Shown here in pieces: positions 1 to 12,220 of a stretch of 64,000 nucleotides of DNA. The stretch comes from Liolophura sinensis (taxonomy: Eukaryota; Mollusca; Polyplacophora; Chitonida; Chitonidae), in NCBI RefSeq assembly GCF_032854445.1, contig NC_088306.1, positions 3,594,373 to 3,658,372 on the forward strand. The letters are read 5' to 3'. Under the pieces are notes generated by a model. It saw only the letters and a program-made list of their open reading frames with translations. It did no database searches and was not told where the DNA came from. The position numbers and the translations under genes were made by a program. Every line of letters starts with the position of its first letter. The stretch's first letter is position 1.

Positions 1-338
1 CGGCCATTCTTTGCTCCTGCCTTCCATCAAGAAGCCCTCCTGTCAACACTTCTTTACAACCCATAGGTTGTATTATTGTAACTACGAAATTGTAACTGTT
101 ATAACTAACGTTATTCGTATCAACTCGCGCAATCAACGCATTCAAAGTATGTCCAATAAGAAACAACTATTTATATACTTTATCTGACTGGCATTTTTAC
201 CAAACGCAAGAATTTTCATCCGTGTGATGGCAGATGGATGGAACCGGACAGAGATTGAGTGAAACCACCGCCCTTCGCTAGTTGCCTGATAAACTACCTG
301 ACTTAGGTCCGCATCGTGATTACACTTCTAACGGTCTG
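1..338. other. no feature seen
   Basis: I see no exon, repeat unit or RNA gene in this stretch. It should be intron or upstream sequence of the EGF gene, because exon A at 1498 starts in phase 2 and needs an upstream exon that I cannot find here. Confidence 0.4.
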
Positions 339-1335
339 CTGCGTGTTATAATATTAACGTGTACAGTCCGCAGACGAATACACTTAGGGCCTACTGCGTG
401 TTACAGAATTAACATTTACAGTCCGCAGTAGAAGACACTTAGGGCCTACCACGTGTTACAGTAAAAAATACGTAAAGTGATGTACAGTCCACAGCCGCAT
501 ACACATAGGGTCAACTGCGTATTACAGTATTAACAGGTACAGTCCGCATCCAGATACACTTAGGGTCTACCACGTGTTACGGTATTAACGTGTACAGTCC
601 GCAGCCGAATACACTTAGTGTCTACCAAGTGTTACAGTATTGACATGTACAGTCCGCAGCCGAATACACTTTGGGCCTACCACGTGTTACAGTATTGAAA
701 TTACAGTCCGCAGCCGATTACACTTAGGGCCTACTGCGTGTTACAGTATTGAAATTTACAGTCCGCAGCCGAATACACTTAGGGCCTACTGCGTGTTACA
801 GTATTAAAATGTACAGTCCGCAGACGATTACACTTTGGGCCTACCGCGTGTTCCAGTATTAACGTGTACAGTCCGCAGACGATTACACTTTGTGTCTACC
901 GCTTGTTACAGTATTGAAATGTACAGTCCGCAACCGAATATACACTTAGGGTCTACTGCGCGTTACAGTATTAACATGTACAGTTCACACCTGAATATAC
1001 ACTTTGGGCCTACCGCGTGTTACAGTATTGAACTGTACAGTCCTAATCCGAATACACTTTTAAAGGTCTCTGGCATATTACAGTATTAATATGTACAGCC
1101 CGCAGCCGATTATACACTTAGGGTCTACCGCGTGTTACAGTATTAACGTATACAGCCCACAGCCGAGTGCACTTTGGGCCTACCGCGTGTTACCGTATTG
1201 AAATGTACAGTCCGCAGCCGAATTCACTTTTAAAGGTTTCTGGCGTATTACAGTATTAATATGTACAACGCGCAGCCGATTATACACTTAGGGTCTACCG
1301 CGTGTTACAGTATTAATATGTACAGTCCACAGCTG
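339..1335. repeat. minisatellite, about 56-60 bp unit, about 17 copies
   Basis: A unit with the core 'gcgtgttacagtattaac' followed by 'tgtacagtccgcagccgaat' recurs about 17 times, with substitutions and small length changes between copies. The array ends about 160 bases before EGF-gene exon A, so it is probably intronic. The open frames inside it are products of the repeat and are not taken as genes. Confidence 0.9.
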
Positions 1336-1497
1336 AACACATGTATGCTTTGGGATCAGGCGACCGAAATACGCCATTTATCCTTGTTACAAGGCGTGTA
1401 ACTATAGGCCTACTGTTTTCCCCAATTAACTGTATTTTTTCAGGTGAAGTTATATGTGTTATACTTACGTTGGTTGTTTTCTTTCTCCCGCTCACAG

Positions 1498-1616
1498 GGC
1501 GTTTGTGTTCCAGGCGGTCAGCCTGCGCGTAGCCGACGGGGAGATCGAGGTGGATCCCGCCCTGACCCATACCCGAACTCCGCTGGAATGTTTCGCCTCG
1601 GCCACCAGGCAAACCG
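1498..1616 (+). CDS. EGF gene exon A
   Basis: The acceptor is 'ttctttctcccgctcacag' and the donor gtaaat follows 1616. The exon starts with one base that completes a codon and ends in phase 1. It reads AFVFQAVSLRVADGEIEVDP... and ends RQT, with one cysteine (LECF). Phase agreement with the EGF exon supports it; I do not recognise the domain. Confidence 0.65.
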
Positions 1617-4600
1617 GTAAATATATAGCTTACACGACATGAGCGTAAAAACCAGCATATCGCGAAAATTGCTTTGTGTACGAGTCGTAAATTGTCACAA
1701 AAATGCACATCCACATAATTGTGTGTATCGTCATTCAGACTAACTCAAAATGACTCAGGGGCCTCCGTGGCTCAGTCGGTTAGCGCGCTAGCGCAGCGTA
1801 ATGACCCAGAAGCCTCTCACCAATGCGGTCGCTGTGAGTTCAAGTCCAGCTCATGCTGCCTTCCTCTTCGGCCGTATGTGGGAAGGTCTGGCAGCAACCT
1901 GCGGATGGTCGTGGGTTTCCCCCGGGCTCTGCCCGGTTTCCACCCACCATAATGCTGGCCGCCGTCGTATAAGTGAAATATTCTTGAGTACGGCGTAAAA
2001 CACCAATCAAAAAAAAAAAAAAAAAAAAAAAAAATCAAGATGACTCACTTGGCTGTATGGTTTTAACACAAGCCTGTGAGACTTTTAGCACGAGTAACTC
2101 ATTGCAAAATATGATGGCTTTTTTTTTTGATGGTTAAGTCTTAACAGCTATATGGTTTTCCTTTTCAAATGTTAAGGTGTGTATACATTCCAAAGTCTCC
2201 TCCACTTAATACAGGAGTTCAAGGTTTCACAATTGGAACGTAAATAACGCCACTTGGTGTTAGATGACCATTAAGTATGCAGGGTTTTATTGCGTGGACG
2301 CTTTCTTACTCAATTCTAACTCTTTTGAAGTTGCTTAGAGTAACCTACTTGACCATAAAAGGCTCTTCACGCCCTAACGGATTAGCTCCCCTGAACAATG
2401 AGATCTGAGGTTCGAATCCAGCTCTAGGTTGTTTGCCTGCAGATTTGAATCAGGAGATTTGTTAGATACCCGGCCAAGAGCGGTGTTTTACTCCGGGCAT
2501 CCCCTTGTCTTTGTTGGTTTTTTTTCATCACCAATAAACATGAACGCTACTGGGATGAGTTCTTAAAAGCAAAATCTGTTCACTATATTTTCAGCGACGT
2601 CAGACTCAGGTAATAACAGTAGGGTGTCACTAGGTAAGTTGATCACAGAAATCTCCACACACACTACATCTTTGTCAGAACTTCTCTCATCCAAAATTAA
2701 TAAATTTTCCCGATTGGTAAATAATATCTGAAAATTTTTTATTTATTTTACCATAATGCTTTCAACCGATATGTGTACATAATGGAAGATAAATGGAGGT
2801 TAAACATTTAGCGGGATCAAATACCCGCAAGACTTGTTTTATTTGAACTGTCGTTTTTTACTGGTAAGTGGTACTCGACAAGCCCTTCAGTATTTATCCG
2901 TAATGAAAATAGGATCGATACTTCATCTCTTATATTGATTCATTTATTTATTGATTTGATTGGTCCCTGTTGAAAGGCACGCGCTTCTAACCACTAGTCG
3001 AAAAAATCGCGACGAACGAATGACTACAGTTTTAACACTGTGACTGACATCCCAAGAGAACACAAATATAGCAACATTCGTTTCTCTTGAGGTCGCTGTT
3101 TTCGACCTAACTACCCAGAAGCTTTCCACCGAAAACCATCAACATGCCCAGGAAACTGTGGGGTCCATAACTGAGCAGGAACATGATGTTTAGACAACAC
3201 GTGTACAACTGTAATGGGTCACGGCGACATTTTCGTTGTTTCTCTTCGCATTCTTTAAGAAATAATGAATGAACGCTCAATTTACAAAAGATTAAAAGGA
3301 TGTATACTAGAAATTTACTTTACTCGTGATGTAATTAAAGAAATGGCACGTGATAGGATGTATTTCTTTTAATTCATTTAATTAATTTATTTAATCGCTG
3401 TCAAACTTTATGCATGGGAATATTTAACTAAGCCCCGTCCAGATTGTCCAACATTGTACAACTTTAGTCGACTCAATGCTACAAATCAGATAGGTCAGCA
3501 TCTTCCAACACTGTTGTCGTATGTTGAGGTGTGTGTGTTTTTTTTTAACAAACTGTCGATAAATTGGAGGGAAATTTCCATCTTTCTCTACAGTGCATGA
3601 AACACAATGATTTTCTTTTGTCCCTGTCTTTGTAATTTTTAGAGTGTTGTACAGGCAAAGATATTTTTCATACTCCTGCATCAGTGAAACCGTCTCATCG
3701 TGAGACGAGTTTCACTCTTTCACCTATGGTGCCGCCATTTTGCCCAGGTCACGTGTCATGTTATTTCTACATGCGCCCTGACTGACTAAATTCTCTCAGC
3801 TTGACTTAACTTGTTGACCAAAAATACGCATGCACATTTCCGATTCAACAACGTTTGATGGTGTTGAGTGTTGTTGAATGAAGATGACAGTCTGGACGGG
3901 GCTTAAGATGACGGTGATCATCCGGTAATCTCTCAGCATCCAATAAACCCTCGACGCCCGGTAGGCCTAATTCTTCGGCATACAAAACCTCCACTTGTGT
4001 GTCAGTAGAATTCTGTTAGAATGCATAGCAATTCACAATGAAGTATCAATACACAAACTCCATGAAAAAGAAACATCCATAGCAAACTGTTCAATATGTT
4101 TTCAATACCGATATCGTTTATTTTTATAGATTCAGGGCTGCTTTCGACATGTTCAGGGTCATATCTGTCTCTTTGTATCATGCCGGCTTGTATCATGCCG
4201 GCCGCAATGCCGACATATTAACAGCGCTGCCTCACTAGAAAGCCATGTCGAAGAAACTGTATTGTATGTATGATATACGCACAGAGCTGAGAGCGTGCCA
4301 GTCTACTCCCTTATGTGGAACTCTCAACATTGTCAATTCTGCAATTCCCTTTCAAATACTTCCTATGATTATGTCTAACTTTGGCCGGTGCTATTGTTGC
4401 TTTAAACTCTGTAGGCTGTGACTTTTGCTGCTCGGGGAGAGGCGTCTGTGACGAGACGAACTCGTGCCAGTGTCACGAGGGGTACAGCGGCCCCGGATGT
4501 GGTAAGTCTTACTCACTCCTTAAATGATCGACAAAATAAACTCAGAGGAAATCCATTTCTGAAGTACTTAGGTTTTAGCTTTAATTTAACTGAAGCACTC

Positions 4601-6654
4601 ATCATTTATCATAATTCAAATTTATATGTGAAAGGCTTTATATATTTAACTTTTACTTTTATAAGTAGTTTTCCTTTGGCACAAAACATCAAAAAGGTTC
4701 TTTCGTCGAAAGCGCGCAAACCTAGCCGAATGTAATTTTGCTCAGATGTGTTTTTCGTCACCAATGTGCATTTATTTGATTTGTGTTTTACGCCGTACTC
4801 AAGAATATTTCACTTATACGACGGCGACCAGTATTATGGTGGGAGGAAACAGGGAAGAGCCCGCAGGAAACCCACGACCTTCCGCAGGTTGCTGGCAGAC
4901 CTTTCCACGTACGGCCGCATTGATTGGAGGTCTTTGGTCATTCCGCCATTCAGGCGTGCTAACCCCCTCGGTCAGGCAGCCATTATGGCGGTGAAAATGC
5001 TCGACATGAAACACCACACTCACAAATCAGGTACCATCTTTTGCTCCTCCGCTGGGAAGTTTGGTGTCAGGAAAACTGACCTACGAGAAAATCTGTATGT
5101 GTCGCAAGGATGAGAAGTACGTCAATAACTTGTGAATGGTCCGTGGTTTTCGCCGGCCAGTCCTCTGTCATACAGCTTTATAACGTAGCCCCTTCTTACA
5201 AGTCAAAAATCACTGAGTATGACGTTCAAATAACAATCTACCAATCATTCCGGCACGTGATCATCCTTTTTGTTAATTTTTCAGAACATCAAGAATATAC
5301 CAAATACAAGGTTTACATCAACCCGGCCGACACGCGTCTTCTCTCCACCCAGACTTCAGACGGCGAAGTCATCCATCTGTACGGGAAACGGTCTTCGGAT
5401 GGATCTGTCCGGTCCCTTAATGCTTTGAAGGTTCGCCAGACAGACGAACGTCAAACATCCGTCACGCTGGGGAAAAGATATCGCGTGAAGAGAATAACCT
5501 CGTCCACCGGAAGTCGTCTGAATTTGAAATGGCTCCGTCGAAATCGAATTTACGTCAAAGCCGTGACTCCCGATGGTTCGTCTCAGGTCAACATCGATGT
5601 TCGGTTAAAAAATCAGCGTTCCGGGAAAAAGAAAGGGAATGTGCGGAAAAGGAGGAGAAAGAGAAGAGAGACGAGTGAAGTGGGGGTGGGGCACCTTAGA
5701 GGTGACTTTCCGTTTGACAGGAGAATGTTAACCGAAACTCGCAGTCAGTATTTGCATATACCTGTCCGAGTGGCCAGTTGTGAAGTACCGGAGCCACTCG
5801 CCGAGGTGTTCGCCAATGTGTATCTGAACTACCAGAACGGCACGTGGGACGGGTCTGTGGAGTATCGTGCCATGCGCACCAGAACCCCGGGAGTGTTTTT
5901 CATTCAAATCCCCAACAACCCCGCCTCCAGGGCTAAAGACAGCCTGGCTAAAGCCTGCTCCTCTATCGGAAAAGCGGCCTTAAGGAGTTGCGCCTCAGTG
6001 TCGCCGAGAGTCCAGGTATACGAGGAGAAAATTTGCAACGCGACAGCAAACGGGTTTGCGTTTATCCCGAACGCGGACCCTCGCCAGGTGCAGGACGTCC
6101 TTGAGACATGTAGGGCCGGGTTTAAGGCGGTCGAGTCCCATTGTAAGACGATCGATTTTACACCAGAGCAACAGGACGACGCCTTCTTGGACTGTGACAA
6201 TGTTCAGAGCTACGAGGACTCCTATACGGACAAGCCGATTTTCGTCTCGCCTGTTGTCGTCTACCCGGACGGCCGGATCCTCAATGGGAAAGGCGCAGAG
6301 ATTAGAATCACCCGCAACATGGTTTATCACGAGGAAGGCTTCGTGTTGGACGACAATGGCGGCGGTGTCAAACTGACGGACATCGTCGTGGATCCGTCCG
6401 ATCCTAAACCCAAGGAACGCTACACAGTCCGCGTTACTCACCGCTGTGCCTCCAACAAAACCTCTCTCTACGCCTCCGTGGCCGGAAGTGACTTTTACAC
6501 AAACGAAATGTCCTGTATCGGGTATAAATCATGCAACTGTTGTGAGCTGGGGGTCGCAGGGGCCGCAGAGCTCGTCGTGGACAGTGTCCAGGTCCATATC
6601 GAGGACCCCCACCTAAAGACTCCGATATCTAGACATGTTGTTGTTATATTCTGA
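1498..6654 (+). CDS. extracellular EGF-like protein, 3' part of gene (three exons)
   Basis: Three exons, 1498-1616, 4415-4501 and 5285-6654, join with matching phase-1 introns (donors gtaaat and gtaagt; acceptors ctgtag and tttcag). The joined product has a stretch of about 40 residues, one EGF-like module of 28 residues with a dense Cys pattern (CDFCCSGRGVC...CQCHEGYSGPGC), and about 456 further residues ending at a TGA at 6652-6654. The long part has a strongly basic run rich in K and R near 5624-5672, resembling a furin-type site or a polyanion-binding patch, then a domain with scattered cysteines and a Cys-rich end (SCNCCELG). The EGF module and cysteines suggest a secreted or cell-surface protein. 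I do not recognise the C-terminal domain. The 5' exons lie outside the window. The long last exon could instead end at an internal donor, which I could not exclude. Confidence 0.75.
1757..2034 (+). mobile_element. tRNA-derived SINE, near full length
   Basis: The head 'ggggcctccgtggctcagtc' carries a polymerase III A-box (tggctcagtcgg), and a B-box-like 'gagttcaagtcc' follows at about 1835. The conserved tail runs through 'cataatgctggccgccgtcg' to 'gtacggcgtaaaacaccaat' and ends in about 25 A. This is the best reference copy of the family in the window. It lies in the intron between EGF exons A and B. The tail resembles the Nin-type SINE domain described from molluscs; that family name is from memory. 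Confidence 0.9.
2372..2535 (+). mobile_element. second tRNA-derived SINE type, degraded
   Basis: A B-box-like 'gaggttcgaatccagctc' is followed by 'agatacccggccaagagcgg' and 'gtgttttactccgggcatcc', a layout like a tRNA head joined to a SINE body. It differs from the main family. Only one copy is seen here. Confidence 0.4.
3427..3908. mobile_element. MITE-like element with terminal inverted repeats
   Basis: The left end reads 'taagccccgtccagattgtc'. The right end, read on the other strand, gives 'taagccccgtccagactgtc', an inverted match of about 20 bases with one difference. The inner sequence has further short inverted matches around CAACA motifs. The span of about 480 bp without a transposase fits a non-autonomous DNA transposon in the intron between EGF exons A and B. 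Confidence 0.7.
4415..4501 (+). CDS. EGF gene exon B, EGF-like module
   Basis: The exon encodes a compact EGF-like module with Cys spacing C-x2-CC-x5-C-x5-C-x-C-x8-C and the typical ending GYSGPGC. Acceptor ctgtag and donor gtaagt bound it, and both flanking introns are phase 1, the usual arrangement for shuffled EGF modules. Confidence 0.85.
4773..4985 (-). mobile_element. SINE, main family, altered 5' part
   Basis: Read on the minus strand, this is the conserved tail ('gtgttttacgccgtactcaa' on plus), the middle section with 'cccacgaccttccgcaggtt', then a sequence that no longer matches the usual tRNA-like head. It sits in the intron between EGF exons B and C. Confidence 0.8.
5285..6654 (+). 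CDS. EGF gene exon C, long C-terminal exon
   Basis: The acceptor 'tgttaatttttcag' precedes 5285. The first two bases complete the codon begun in exon B, and the frame then runs 456 codons to the TGA at 6652-6654. Coding-type base use stands out from the AT-rich surroundings. Features include a K/R-rich run (GKKKGNVRKRRRKRRE), about 12 cysteines and NxS/T sites (NGT, NAT, NKT). The open frame extends upstream to 5110, but that part lies before the acceptor and is intron. Confidence 0.8.
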
Positions 6655-8439
6655 TACGCCATTGGTGCGAACAGAGATGAAAGTTTCTGTGGTTGTGCGC
6701 GTATGTGGAGATGGCCAACAGGAGTAGTGTCTTGTTTCTGAGCGCTGGTTCGTATGGCCAAATCCCGTGAATAGCAATATATTCTGACAATATGACAGTG
6801 TGATAAATCGACTACAAATGAAATCCTTAAAAATAGTTGAAATAAGGGGTTGAGCTGAAAATTCGGGGAGTCTGACGATTGTCATGAATGTTCAGTGAAC
6901 TGAACTAATCGGTGTTGGTGACACTGCAGTACTTGTGTACTAGCTTATTGCTTTATTGGCACAGATATACACAGAAAATACGACGTACCGCATCGTTATG
7001 TGCTGTGACGTAGCGTTCTGTGCCGTGACGTATCAGTACTTGTGTGCCGGCTCACACAAGTCATGACCACAGCGTCAAATCCGTGGGCGAAATATCACGT
7101 GAAATACAAGTAGCAAAGCAGCATGTGAACTGATTGTTCACGGTTGATTGAGGCTCATCATTTGTGTCGCACGTGACTATTGTATTCTGTCAACGTTTTA
7201 CACACCATGATGAGGCAGCGAACCAGTTCTCTGACCTCCGGTGACCTCAGCAACGGTTAGAAAATGACATCACTGTACCATCCAAAGGGGTATGCGTGTT
7301 ACAGCAAGGTACGAGTGCCATACCGTTTGCACACGACTTGATCATAATTTGAGTGCTGTTATAAAGATGCATGTCTCCACTGCCGGAAGCTGCAGGTAAA
7401 TGTTATGACTGAGGTGATTTCGATTCCTTATTCTATGTTTCATTTTCAGGTATTTCCACCACTTTTAAGTTAACTTTTAATTTTAAGATTATTCCACGAT
7501 TCCATATATGATTTCCATGATCTTTTTTACAATTTTTAAACTGAACAAAATTCAAAAGCAGTAAAAAAAGTATTTATGCTCAGTGGTGGACTTACTGCGC
7601 CATATTGAATACGCTGAAGCATATTGAAGTTACAGGTGCTTTTTAAACTTTAAAACATCTCTAACTCCTATTTGTCTATATAAAATACAGATGTAGATTT
7701 TTACTCCATGTATATTGGTTTTGAATATGGTAATATAGGAATCTGCGTGTTCAACGGGTAAAAAACAATCGTCGACGTCTTTTTGCTTCAGGTTGTCCAA
7801 TATGGCTCAAAAAGTCCACCCCAGAACCCGAGTCTCTATTTGAATTTTATTCACTGTAAAAATAAAATGTAAAACACAATCATGAAACCCATAGCCGGAA
7901 TCAGAACGTCTTTTAGATGATGTCTTCTTTATATAAAGGTGGATTCTTCCTTCAAGCTATATGGGCAAAACAACTGCGTGATTAGCGTATAGGTTTCTGG
8001 CATTGTATTTTATTGGTTCCATTGTTTGGGACTCAAATGAAGTGGATTGTTCACTATATTGAAAACCGTAAATTTGTCATATACACGTACGTCTGTGACG
8101 AGATTTAGCTTTTTTACGCCCTTCCCAGTACTGAAGGCTCGTCATGTTCTGAATGCACTATTTTCCCATGTACAACAACAACAATAAACATGGTGCAATA
8201 TGCATAATGCACAACGGGTTACCAGAAAATATTAAAGGAATCAGTGACGACTTGAAGATCAAAGCCACATTTTTTAGTATATCGGTCATATATTCGTGAT
8301 TATAATCAAAGGTAAAATACTAAAACTATAAGACACCGTCATTAATTTGTTTCTACTGATACCTGTCGCTTTTTAAAACGACTATCTGAATAGCATGATA
8401 TATTTTGAACTCTTACGATTTATGGACAATATTTACATT

Positions 8440-8562
8440 GTCTGGCGTCGACATCGTGACAGGGAATTCTTCACTTTTGTCTGGCGTCGACATCGTGACA
8501 GGGAATTCTTCACTTTTGTCTGGCGTCGACATCGTGACAGGGAATTCTTCACTTTTGTCTGG
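8440..8562. repeat. 39 bp unit, three exact copies
   Basis: The unit starts 'gtctggcgtcgacatcgtga' and repeats three times in succession without change, followed by six bases of a fourth copy. The identity suggests a recent duplication. 39 is a multiple of three, so frames stay open through it; these are not taken as coding. Confidence 0.95.
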
Positions 8563-9098
8563 ATATTACAGAGGTTATACAGCAGATTTTGGCAAATATT
8601 TATCAGCACAAATCCAATCGATTGATTACAGTTATTTTAGAATAGCCCAGATAGTCACCTTTCACAAAGTATGAGCCTTGTCTATGAACGTTCTACCGTT
8701 AGTTACCGTTAAATCGACAATAAAGTAAAATCGTAAAGTTTATAATGCCATCCGCTGTATATATGTAACTGTTAAACTTTAGAATATAATTAAGACGCAC
8801 AGCACAGAGATACAAAAACAGAGCAGTGACGACAGTGTGATGGCTGGCAAATGGTCCCAGGTAACCGGTGAAATACGGCCTCAATTTACCTCAGTCAGGG
8901 TTTTATTCTAGGTGTTCATGTAAATGCATAAATAGTAGCAAAAACCCATGGTTTAAGCAGAATTAGCTAAAAACAAAAAAACTTTAACATTTATTATGTC
9001 ACGCAACAAGACACGACGTCATACAAGAAGACATGTGCGCGTCACGCTATATACCGAAGTCTGTGAATGTCTTCAGCTAAAATATAAATAATAAATAG

Positions 9099-9202
9099 AA
9101 TATTGCACAGTGGAGGTTGAATATCATAAACATTTTTCCACTGAGAGGTGGAAATGATAACCCACGGTATTTAGGATATCCAACCTCCACTGTGCAATAT
9201 CC
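9099..9202. repeat. nested perfect-stem hairpin, about 104 bp
   Basis: The left arm 'tattgcacagtggaggttg' near 9101 and the right arm 'caacctccactgtgcaata' near 9181 are inverted copies of about 26 bases with one mismatch. Inside lies a second stem, 'tttttccac' against 'gtggaaatg'. It could be a tiny foldback element. Confidence 0.85.
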
Positions 9203-9218
9203 TCAATTTATCAATTTC

Positions 9219-9306
9219 AACACGGAGTGCTTTACCCCGTTTCCAAGAATTTTTCACTTATATGGTGGGAGGAAATTGGGTACACCCCGGAGGAAACCCA
9301 CGACTA
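9219..9306 (-). mobile_element. SINE tail fragment
   Basis: A diverged, internally deleted copy of the conserved tail ('ctttaccccgtttccaagaa', then 'ggtgggaggaaattgggtac', then 'aggaaacccacgac'). The tRNA-like head is missing. Confidence 0.7.
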
Positions 9307-9912
9307 CTAATGACGTCACATAATATCAGTGAGGCCATTTAAGCCGGCGTAGAATTCAGATATTTAAATGCATTTAAGTCTGAGCCTAAATGGGTTATAT
9401 TAAATCAAGTGATTTTAGGCACATTATTTACTGGGGTGTCAGATAATGTTCCCTTCATATTACTTCTTTACATCTGACGCATGCACGACAAGATCTGGCT
9501 TCCTCTCTTGTCATACAACAATGTAGGTTTTGAAATTGTCACCTGATAATTAAGTTTCATACATGGAAGAAATAATTTAGAGAGCAGTATGTTTTATTAT
9601 GGAGAATAAAGTATTTTAACAAATATATATATTCACACGCGCGTTTGACCTTTGTCCTTCTGTACTCTTATAATAATGATCCATATGATGTGTGTCAGGT
9701 GACTGGACAGATAATAAGATGAAAATGACCATGGAATACAGGGAAAAAATAAAGAGCGGGTGGAAGCTAAGTCTTGCAGATACAATTTGCGATTTTCAAG
9801 ACCAACAGTATGTGTATATCTTAACATCACACGTGGGGAAATTTGTGAGTAACTTGCCAAAGGTTGGTTGTTTACAATGGCACTAAGCTTTCCTAATTCG
9901 TATTCCATAAGA

Positions 9913-9990
9913 TGAGTGAGTGAGTGAGTGAGTGAGTGCTTGGGGGTTTAACGTCGTACTTAACAATTTTTCAGTCACATGACGTCGAAT
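9913..9990 (+). mobile_element. SINE-like fragment with gagt microsatellite
   Basis: A run of tgag repeats is followed by 'gcttgggggtttaacgtcgt' and 'acttaacaatttttcagtca'. This second conserved motif differs from the main SINE tail; I associate it with molluscan repeats. One copy only. Confidence 0.5.
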
Positions 9991-10015
9991 ATTGTACAAG
10001 ACGAAACCGTACATC

Positions 10016-10450
10016 GTATCCTGCTTGGGAACCTATGCTATCCTGAGGGAGGAACCATTCTATCCTGCATGGGAATCTATGCTATCCTGAGGGAGGAACC
10101 ATCCTATCCTGCATGGGAATCTATGTTATCCCGAGGGAGGAACCATCCTATCTTGCATGGGAATCTGTTATCCTGAGGGAGGAACCATCGTATCCTGTAT
10201 GGGAATCTATGCTATCCTGAGGGAGGAACCATCCTATCTTGCATGGGAATCTATGTTATCCTGAGGGAGGAACCATCCTATCCTGTATGGGAACCTATGC
10301 TATCCTGAGGGAGGAACCATCCTATCCTGCATGGGAATCTATGCTATCCTGAGGGAGGAACCATCGTATCCTGTATGGGAATCTATGCTATCCTGAGGGA
10401 GGAACCATCCTATCCTGCATGGGAATCTATGTTATCCTGAGGGAGGAGCC
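10016..10450. repeat. minisatellite, about 44 bp unit, about 10 copies
   Basis: The unit 'tcctgcatgggaatctatgc' plus 'tatcctgagggaggaaccat' recurs about ten times with few changes, then decays to about 10530. It lies in intergenic sequence. Confidence 0.95.
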
Positions 10451-12220
10451 ATCAAGGGCAAACCACAGTATCCTGTAAGGGGAAACCATCATATCCGACA
10501 ACGTAGTATATTGCAAGGAGAAACCATAATATCTGACAAGAGTTCACAGCTTTAGCAATACATACAGGTAACAGTTTGGAGCACCTACATACGCACAAGA
10601 CATTTTCTGTCGCTTTTATGAATAGATCTGAGAATGGCAGAAATTATTCAAACGTCAGCAGGCAGGTGAAACTCTCATCATGAGTTTATTGCATTATCCA
10701 CTTATACAAATAGAAAACCACTCTTATTTACAGGTACAAACCTTTCAACTTATTCATCATCAGAATACCCGAGTAACATGTCACCAAAAGATTGATGTAA
10801 TGTATAAATACACGACTTTACAAAGAAATTGATTGAAGCAATATAGGCATCGTCACAAAGAAACGCATTATTTGTGACATCTAGGGCGTAATGGAGTATG
10901 CTGACACGCGTAATACACTCTTAGTTTGATTGTTAGAATGTTCCCATCGAAGGACAAACCCAATACCTTCTTCAGTACACAGTGTACAGGGATATGTGTA
11001 CAACATCAACTTCTTTATACTGTAAACTCTGCCGAATTATCCACCATTATTACCGAATTGTAACATTGACAATTGTTAAAATCAACATATGCATACTTAA
11101 CCGACATATTCATCTCCTAAGGCGCGCTGCAGAGAAAACTGTTGAACTCTGTTGAATTGTCCCCCGTTGCTGTCGAATTGTATTTTTCCCTGTTTAAATG
11201 AACATGCACGAGCGACTTTTTCTGGTAACAACCAATCACACACTTAACAATGAACATACACGAGCGGGTTGTCTGGTGACAGTCAATCACACACTTAAGG
11301 GTGGAGAAAACATAAAAATGACAAAGTTCAGATGAAAGAGTGCGAAAAGTTATTCCTAAATGTGGTCTTCAATATTTTTTACGATTTTTCCTTAAGGAGA
11401 AAAAGACATATGAAAATAATTTTTGAATGGTGGGTATTTGGGACCACCTTTTAGTATTTATAGTCTGTCTTTAATAATGTCATCAATGAGGATGTAACAC
11501 GGGTTTAATAGATATTTTTGAACTAGAATTTGTTCTTTTCAGCTAATAAATGTATTAAACCTCAATTTCGATCATATTTATATTTTTAATATATTCATAA
11601 ATATTATAATAATTTAGAGTAAATGCAAATGTTTCGATATAAAGAACAAATTTACACTTTAATAAATTTATTTCACAAGCATCACATTCTTGTTTAGAAT
11701 ATTATTATGCAACAACGATAAATACCAAAAGTTGGTATACAAAAATACTTTCAAATACCCTATTCTCCTGAAAAAAAGAACAAAAAAATATTAAAGATCA
11801 TATTTGCAAATAAGTTTTGACGCTCTTTCATCAGATTTTGGCATCATTTGCATGTTTTCTTTTCCTTTAATAATGAACATACCTAATGTTACAAATACAA
11901 ATGTTGCTATACTCTGACATATCATCTACATCTTCGATCATGTGTACATCTACAGAGGTAGCTTCACCACTCAACTTTAACGTTCAAACCGTTTTGCCAC
12001 GCATCAAATAAACGCCTCTGAGCGCCAAATAGTGCAAAAAAGAACTCCCATTTTTTTTTTAAACTCTTGGGAATTCACGGGAACATGTAAATACATATTT
12101 AGATATTCTATAAATTCTCTATCATAATCATAGCACTATGGTCACATGCAGATCTTGGAAGTTTGCATTTCTCGGCATGGACGAAGAATTTGTACCACAC
12201 GATGTCGAGTATAACGTTCA

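Larger units (their letters stand above)
6655..12220. other. intergenic region between two converging genes
   Basis: No supported exon lies here. The EGF gene ends at its left edge and MCCC1 (minus strand) ends at its right edge, so it should hold both 3' UTRs and polyadenylation sites. I could not place those sites with confidence. Besides the small arrays, hairpin and SINE pieces listed separately, I see nothing structured in 6.9-8.4 kb or 10.6-12.2 kb. Confidence 0.5.
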
